Made by a program: the position numbers and the translations under genes. The notes beneath the pieces were generated by a model. The model saw only the letters and a list, made by a program, of their open reading frames with translations. It was not told the origin of the DNA and made no database searches. Below, in pieces: positions 56,727-64,000 of a stretch of DNA of 64,000 nt (within the stretch, counting starts at the first letter, position 1; each line of letters begins with the position of its first letter). This DNA comes from Bolinopsis microptera (Eukaryota; Ctenophora; Tentaculata; Lobata; Bolinopsidae): contig NC_087073.1 of the NCBI RefSeq assembly GCF_026151205.1, positions 6,717,001-6,781,000 on the forward strand, given 5' to 3'.

Positions 56727-58017
56727 GTTAACTAGCTGGAGTGGAATGTGGTTAGATAATTCAGATATTATTAATTTCTTATCATAACCGTCCTTAAAGT
56801 TAAAACTATAAAGTTACCAAATCTTAATGGAAGATCGCTCATGTACAGTAAACCCCCGATTTACCGTAAACTTTTATCACAGTACGTCCAGTGTTCACGA
56901 GTATTCGCCGTTTAGTTAGAACATGTACCGCAGTAGGTACTTAAGTATGTACCATTAAGGTATGTACCGCTTGGTTACTTAAACTGGTTAGATGATGTAC
57001 TCGAGTAAGTCTTTAAACATTATAAGTAGAGAAGTAGGGTTTAAGCAACAAAACCACAAAACTTGATAACAGGAGCTCGATCGTAGGAGGAAGTGCCTGA
57101 ACCAAATAAACTTGTTGTGTAACCGATATATCGAAACGTAGAGCAACAGCAATCAGACAGAGTAGAGCTGGCAAGATAGTGTACAAGCCTCATAGAAAAG
57201 TTGTAAAGCGTCTTAGACACTCAAATGTTATCCAGTGTAAATCTTAAATAAATCATGAGTGCCAACACTTAGGCGAAGGCGCGGGTAAATTTGCGGGTGA
57301 TTTGTGATGAAATGTCCGGCATTTGGTATCACATTTAATGTTACTAGCTGAAGACCTGGCCTTGACATCAAATATTTTGAAAAAACTAAGAACACGTTTT
57401 TAAAATTATATCTGATTGACGATAACATAAATTACCCCACATAAACATAATATATCACTAAACAAATACATAGAAAACGTTGGGGTAGAGTAAAACAGAT
57501 GTGAACTGTACACTAACTAATTACTGATCACATACTAGTAACACGCCAGGGTTTTGAGACTTGTTTTATCGCTCAATCCCCGCTTACACTTGTGTGACCT
57601 TGGAGAAGGATCATGAGCGGGCGTTGCCAGGTGACTGGCTATCCTGTGAATGGAACATAGTTTTTTATCGCCCAATAACAATTTCTCCCCCTCTCAGTAC
57701 TTAAAATAACGGAGAACAATCGCAAGGAGCGGAGCCGCAAGTATGAACAAGAGCTCAGAAAAGGGTTAAACAAAACTAGTAACAGAGAGAACTGGACGCT
57801 GGATATTTACTGGGCACAATTAACCCACTTAAGGTACTGATAATAAGAATAGCGTCCATTATGCAACCAGATAATTGTCCTGGACTCACAAATTATGCAC
57901 TCACATGGTCACACAATATCGTATTAAATGAAGATATTGTGTACATTTTGGCGACTTCTCGAATGACAATGTCAAGCAACAAACTCTAAACAAACTAGTC
58001 CACATTAACCATGACTC

Positions 58018-58090
58018 TACAGAAACACAGTATTACTGATATTTCCATGATTCTTCAGAAACACAGTATTTCTGATATTTCCATGATTCA
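58018..58090. repeat. 37-bp direct duplication
   Basis: Two adjacent copies of CAGAAACACAGTATTACTGA followed by TATTTCCATGATTC, with one or two changes. Confidence 0.85.
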
Positions 58091-59250
58091 CTCCAGGACA
58101 TTACGAGCAACGTTACACGCGGAAACATGATATGCTCCACACCACTTTACAGCAGAAAATCAAATTAGTATATCTCTGGAAATACGGGAGATTGGCGGTA
58201 TCAATATGGAGTAAATGATATTTTACAGCAAGCAAGAAAGGTAGGATTACAGGGAATGTGCAGTATAATGAGTACTGATATGTAATAACTAACATGCCTA
58301 ACACAACTAATAATCAAGTACACACAAGAAGGCTGGCAGTCAGCACACAACCAAACTACCGCGTGTAAATCTGCCAAACTACTGCATTTAAATCGACCAA
58401 ACTACCTACAATTGACAAGATAACACCACCACAGCAAGTGAGCGAGCATGATCATGACAAGCCAGAGATCTAGCTGCGAAGAGAATATTGTTCACAAGCA
58501 GCAGCAGCAGCAGGAGAGAAATAGATTAATGAGCAGGACTGGAAATGTATGTACAGTGTATGTTATAATATCTCCTGTGAGTGAGTGCGTGTCAGTGTAT
58601 AGAGGGGGGATTCAGGATTCTATTGGTGGACTGGGAGCAAGAAAGAGGGAGTGGGGGAAGGAGGAGAAAGGGAGTAGAGAAAAGTAAACAAGGGAGGAAG
58701 AGTAATAGATATCAAGTTTCTTGTCTTGATTCTCAAACAAAAGAAATACAAATAACAAAAACCAAGTAACAAGGCTAGTTAAAAAGTAGAACAAGCAGTC
58801 AGTTAGTCGGTGTATACACGTAGCAAATGAGTGGCACACAGTCAACATAACTGTAGCATGAGATGAGATGGTTGTACACAATGTACACGGATGTACTGTG
58901 TACACAGTGCAGTTTCCTAGTGCGGTGTATTGAATGTGGAACTCATAACTTTGTCTCTTAACTTTTAACTTTGTCTTTACTTTGAATGACTGTGCCTGAT
59001 AGGACTTTATGATGGCCGATGCTTTAAAATAACGTTTTACGTACGACTTTGCTTATTTTTTAACGTTTGTTAGCTGACGCTTACCAAAGTAGCAGTATCA
59101 GTATTATGGGAATTTAACCATTTTGAAGTGAGGCCCAGGACGATGGTTTTTGTTTCAAGGCTCAGTGGTGCCAAAGAGGATTTTTGGGCATCTGAAGATG
59201 GAACATTATATATCCGTAACAAATTATAGCTAAGGATAAGTGCCAAGGTA

Positions 59251-59370
59251 CAATAACAGAGTGTAGGACGGGTAGGACTGTAATAACAGAGTGTAGGACG
59301 GGTAGGACTGTAATAACAGAGTGTAGGACGGGTAGGACTGTAATAACAGAGTGTAGGACGGGTAGGACTG
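59251..59370. repeat. 30-bp tandem repeat, 4 nearly identical copies
   Basis: Four copies of a 30-bp unit starting TAATAACAGAGTGTAGGACG; the first copy differs at its first base only. Such uniformity points to recent expansion. No coding role is seen. Confidence 0.97.
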
Positions 59371-62300
59371 AACGGTAAAAATGTTTAGATCAAAATGTAA
59401 CGAGCAGGTTCAATAGTTTCAAAACGCAAATTCAGGACAAGTAAAACAGTGTGAACTTTAAGAACGGCCGCCCTGGACTTGCCCAGCAGTCGGACACGTT
59501 TATGATAGGTCAGACTAACCGTGGCGGCCCTTGCAAAGTAGCCTAAGAAACCCAGGAAAGGTAAGTCAGGTTAAAAGGTTTCAGACAGGGACAGCCCAGT
59601 TTTAGATCGACCGGCACGTGAAAAATAACAGTGTAACTAGTGCTATTAGTAATTAGTGCTGTTAGTGATTAGTGCAATTCGTGTAATTAGTGCTGTATCT
59701 GTTAAAAACATGATTGAGCTTAACGTGCGTTCTATCGGCAGGTCTTAGTTTCCCAGGCCAGATACACGTTAAAAGCTTGTCAAAAAAATAAGAGGCAATA
59801 TCGGCATTATGTAATTATAACGACTGTCATTCAATGAAATGTTGATGCCATAAAACATTTATTCTTAGATTTTCTAGCAATAATTTTGTGATATTGACAT
59901 AATAATTTATATTATAATTATAATATCATTACAGTGGAGTCTTTAAAATTAATTGTTCGAGTTTGCAACACTGGCAAATTCCATGGCTCCTAATTACAAA
60001 GTTTCTGTAAACCTCTCAGAGCACGTGTATTGGATAATTAGATAAGCTTTATGATCATTAATTACTGCACTGAGGCCAGTGTCATGGGCAACCCATATCA
60101 CTTACTATTTGTTCTCCCACGATTGTTATTAACTGACATTACCAGTTCTCGCATCTGCGTTAATGCTTTAGAATCGTGAATTATTACAACTGATTAGACG
60201 CTAATGAGTGAACGCTCTAACGATATTACGTTGCCAAATTTAGACCGATTTTTGTTACTTGAAATACTAAAATTCCCAACCAAGGAAAAGAATACGCAGC
60301 GGTACCGAAATCCCTAAAATTGGCCGTTTTTAACCGGAATCTGGACTATGGCGGGTCGCTGTTCACATTGGAATTTGGCTAGACTTGGTTTCTTAAAGGC
60401 GACACATGACTGCGATTAGCCAAAAGTATTGCAGATCCTCCCAGAATCGCTGTCACGTACCAAAAATTCACTGCCAAAACACTAAAACACGTGGATTAGC
60501 TGCAAGTATAGCCGCAGACCAACGACGAATCTATCGAGGGATACAGACAACTAACAAGACTTTACTGTACCTACAACAGATACAAACTAAAGCAATCAAA
60601 TTAACACTCAACAACAAAATGAAATCAAGATTCCACCACGTACAGAAGCTCTCTAGACGAATGCGGGAGTAAGGACTGCCAGTGCTGCAATGTAATCTAA
60701 TTTGTAGCCTCTAATCGTGTAACGGGGGAATATGTACAGGGTAGGAAGCTGAAGACTAATATGGGTGAATACTCAACAGTCTTCATCATGCCATTACCAT
60801 GACTCGCGAGAACTAGAGAAACCACAGGTACTAGAAAAACACAAGGACTAGAAAAACAATTAATTAGTCTAACTGGCTAACTATAGAATTCAAATTTGCA
60901 AACAACCAGTCAAGAAACAATTGTATCATCTTTTCAAGGTTATAATTGCGTTCCATTTGACACGGATTGTAAACAAGAGACCTGGTTAAAAGGAATTTAT
61001 TTACATTCCCTGCTGACCTATTGCCCTAAATAGCCCACGTGATTCTCGGTCCATCGTAAGCGAAATAATAAAGCCTTACTTGTGTGATCGAACTGCATGA
61101 CACACGATCTCATAATATAATAATAATACAGGATCATAGACCATAGTTCGAATTTATCTTGACAGGCTCCTATATTCGACAGAATAAGCAAGATATGAAG
61201 ATAAGGTGAGAGGAAGCATCAAGGTGACACGTTCCCAGATGCTTGATGCTCATGGGTCGGGTAGAGGTCACACGATTGTCTATCTTCGTGACGATTGGTT
61301 GAAAATAAACGGCTGGTTTTTATCTTGCTCATTTTTATCTTGCTTCTATGCTGCTAGTTTTAGTTTACCACGAGGTAACATCACTTGATGCCAAGTGGCT
61401 AACTCATTGATGATATTTATTGTGCGACGCCCATTGCCTCTCAAGAGGGTCACGTGATTGAGCAAAGATCCAGTCAAAGCAGTCATGCTCAATCCCGGGA
61501 ACCTATCAAAAGCCAGGACGATTTCCACAAGAATAAAACCTCTGTTTTTAGTTCACTGTCAGTTTGTATCGACCTAATTTATTGTTTGATTCATATTCAT
61601 CATAAATAGGACACGTAAAATTATGCAATAACACTATTAGTTTAATTGCGGAAATTTCGGTTGTATGTCCACTTGAGTGCTTCATAAGTATTATACCAAG
61701 AGGTCATCAACGAATCATCACGAACAGTTTATGGTGTACATGACTCCATCTTTTCATTTTAAGAGGTCGATGATATACAAGGCCTAATTCAATCACGAAA
61801 TTCTTTTTCTTTGCGTAGGTAGGTGGTATGTTTTTATTTTCTTAAAATCGGTATTAACCGCTGATCTTAATTTCGATCTTGCGCACGTTCCTTGCTTCCG
61901 GTAAAGTATAATATTTGCTGCATTTTGCCATTTAGACTACTATTAGCGAACATGAATGGGAACGGCAACTTGTCTTCGTACCCAATCTGTCTGGGGATTC
62001 TTAGAACGCTCCCCTTTTAAGGAGATATTTTGGAGTGAAGATGTGGCACCAGGGTCACAACTCAGTGGTCACACACATAATAGTATTCTTGTTCTAACAC
62101 AAGGTCCCACATTTAACCGTTGCAAAAGTCGATATAAATTAAATAAAGTAAAACCACAACATGAATTCATGAAATCACACCAGATTGATATGAGAGTAGA
62201 GCAAATTGGGTTATCAAAGAATATAATGTAAGATAAGTAATGTCACACTCGGCAGTCTCTAATTAAAATTGTGATTTTTTTTCAAACAGCCACTTGTACC

Positions 62301-62714
62301 AGGCCAGGGTGTGTAGTGTAGACAATTTGATAAAATATTGATGAAACCCGCCTGTATGTTAAACTTGAAATGTTTTAAGAACTTGCAATAAAATATTGAT
62401 AGTCGCCGCTGCTGCGAAGAAATACAGTAAAGTACTGACTACGTCAATAAATGACCACTTACGAGACGATGAGGAGTTGCTATAACTTATCATCGTCTCG
62501 TTTAGTTTTAACTTTAAGCTAATTACAACACTACAAATCTATTACCTACATTTATTGAGAATTATGTAATGTAACGTGATGGAAATATTTTAAACGGGCA
62601 TATCCTGTCCAAACCCAGGATGCACTACATGAAGAATTCGTTGTAACTTTGTTTGAAAAGCATTAATTATATAACTTCCCATAACTTATATTTAAACGTA
62701 TGTACATCTGAGAA

Positions 62715-63522
62715 ATACTGTGGGCTCGGGGGTTTAAAGATGAACGCAAAGAAAACAGAGATCATGGTCATTGGGAAAGATACATCGCAGCACCCACTCC
62801 CAGAGAATAGGACCATAGATATAACTGTCGATGGAAACTCTGCAAAGCAGGTCACTCAATTCACTTATTTGGGTGCCAAAATTACATCAGATGGCAAGAT
62901 TGATAAAGAAATAAGTGTCAGGATTGGAAAAGCAACTGGAGCTTTTAACCAACTCAACAACATTTGGAAGAATAAGAACATAAGCATTAACAACAAAGTG
63001 CGAATCTACATCGCAGCTGTTCTTACCATTCTGACCTATGGATGTGAGATATGGAACACGACTCAAGTGCAGACAAGAAGATTGGAGTCTTTCCATCAGT
63101 ACTGCTTAAGAAGAATCCTGAGAGTGAGGTGGTTCCATCGAGTAAGTAATGAGGATGTTTTAAGAAGGGCATCAATAACTGCTCTTGCTGACATAATAAC
63201 AACAAAACGGCTGCGTTGGTTTGGACATGTCAGTAGAATGCCTGAAGATCGGTTACCCAACTATTTACTTGAATGGAAACCCAAGCATGGGAAGAGGTCA
63301 AGAGGCAGGCCTAGGAAGAGCCTAAATGATGTATTTATTGAGGATGCTGAGCAGAGATTGGATCGGAATGGACTCACGATTGATTGTATGAGAAGATTAG
63401 CTGCAGACCGAAAGGGATGGAGAAATGTTACCCGCCGAAGTTGTATAATACAAAGTAATGACGCAGTCGACGCAGACTAATCCTTTTGGATGGAGATCTC
63501 GCCATGTAACATGTATGTAACA
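62715..63522 (+). mobile_element. 5'-truncated LINE, same family as 29.8-30.9 kb
   Basis: The frame starts within the RT just after the YADD position (GGLKMNAKKTEIMVIGKD) and stays open to the stop at 63480 through FTYLGAKITSDG, VLTILTYGCEIWN, RRILRVRWFHRVSNEDVLRR, RLRWFGHVSRMPEDRLP and GKRSRGRPRK. Its 3' end, CCATGTAACATGTATGTAAC, is identical to that of the fragment at 30.9 kb. The two proteins match along their length with many substitutions, so these are separate insertions of one family. The first codons of the open frame (62653-62715) are probably flanking DNA. Confidence 0.88.
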
Positions 63523-64000
63523 TCTGAGAAGCTAGAACTCTCATTTTTCAGGGCAAATATAATTTGAATGGTCAAACAAAATCCAATACAATTTGGCTCG
63601 ATCCGATTACTCAATCGATAAAATAAATGCGAAAATGAACCTTCATTTGAAAAAAATGAACATGAATATTCTTTGATTTAACATATTCCTTGAATGAGTG
63701 GTGATAGTAAATCATACCGAAATAAATTACCTCAATCGGGCAATCAGTGACTGAGCTATAAAGGCCAACGTATGTAACGTTACTTTGCAGTTGCAGAAAT
63801 TATGGTCCGTAATATCGATACCTTATAATCAAGATCTGAATTGTATAGTAAAATGTTCGGATGAATGTTAAGGATTATCAATGAAATGCCTCAGCTATTT
63901 TAATGAAAATGATAGGTCATGTTCCACAAAACATTGAAACCAATTTTAAAATAAGGCTCTGAAATATTGAGCAGTACAAACTGAGTAAAAGACAACAATA
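63523..64000. other. Non-coding end of window
   Basis: AT-rich sequence after the LINE end; nothing recognised. Confidence 0.5.

Larger units (their letters stand above)
56727..62652. other. Long non-genic region
   Basis: No gene is recognised over almost 6 kb. It contains CCCGATTTACCG-type sequence near 56.85 kb (pogo-like end), a 37-bp direct duplication around 58018-58090, a short CAG run at 58499-58512, an exact 30-bp tandem repeat (59251-59370), a series of short ATTAGTGCTGTTAGTGATTA-like repeats near 59.64-59.70 kb, and a small hairpin at about 62462-62502 (CGAGACGATGA and its inverse). The part just above 56.73 kb should hold the promoter of GST copy 3. Confidence 0.5.

Noticed and set aside
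60406..60672. Plus-strand 88-codon frame with basic composition
   Set aside because: No family resemblance, no exon signals and no repeat support; I treat it as chance.
1..64000. tRNA and rRNA genes
   Set aside because: I found no B-box-like GGTTCRANNCC with a matching cloverleaf and no rRNA core sequence by eye; a covariance-model scan would be decisive.

Overview
The window is eukaryotic and animal. Its protein genes are split by GT-AG introns of roughly 100 to 3,700 bases, base composition is AT-rich, and the gene content (METTL14, ITFG2 of the KICSTOR complex, MED11, MPP10, GCLC, Mu-type glutathione S-transferases, a Golgi carbohydrate sulfotransferase) is metazoan. The repeats (CR1/L2-like LINEs, a Penelope-type GIY-YIG relic, foldback DNA elements) fit an invertebrate. 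I cannot fix the phylum from sequence alone.

Layout. 1-4.1 kb is non-genic with diverged GC-rich repeats. 4.1-29.6 kb is the gene-dense part, all on the minus strand; in order of transcription it holds ITFG2, MED11, MPP10, GCLC, METTL14 and a CHST-like sulfotransferase. The first four are separated by only about 370-500 bases. 29.8-47 kb is a transposon-rich block: two LINE fragments; a 6.5-kb element with terminal inverted repeats and a TTACT target duplication, holding GGA-rich higher-order repeats that are split by a nearly full-length LINE; a 0.72-kb element with a GGGTCA hexamer core; a LINE ORF1-only element; and a diverged foldback element. 48.7-51 kb is a tandem duplication interrupted by a Penelope-type relic, followed by a 42-bp minisatellite that encodes a secreted repeat protein. 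52.6-56.7 kb holds three tandem single-exon Mu-type GST genes on the minus strand, the middle one frameshifted, with a palindromic mariner-like element between the first two. 56.7-64 kb is mostly unrecognised non-coding DNA ending in a LINE fragment.

Functions. GCLC makes the glutathione precursor that the GST cluster would consume. METTL14 is the partner subunit of the RNA m6A writer. MPP10 acts in 18S rRNA processing, MED11 in the Mediator head, ITFG2 in amino-acid signalling to mTORC1, and the sulfotransferase in Golgi glycan sulfation.

The most interesting pattern is that every minus-strand gene has a 3' splice-acceptor-like AG 2-30 bases before its start codon, including genes with no internal intron. 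With the tight same-strand spacing this suggests spliced-leader trans-splicing, possibly of polycistronic transcripts. The transposon block adds two elements of similar design: G/C-run termini, inverted arrays of short motifs in the arms, and a simple-sequence core.
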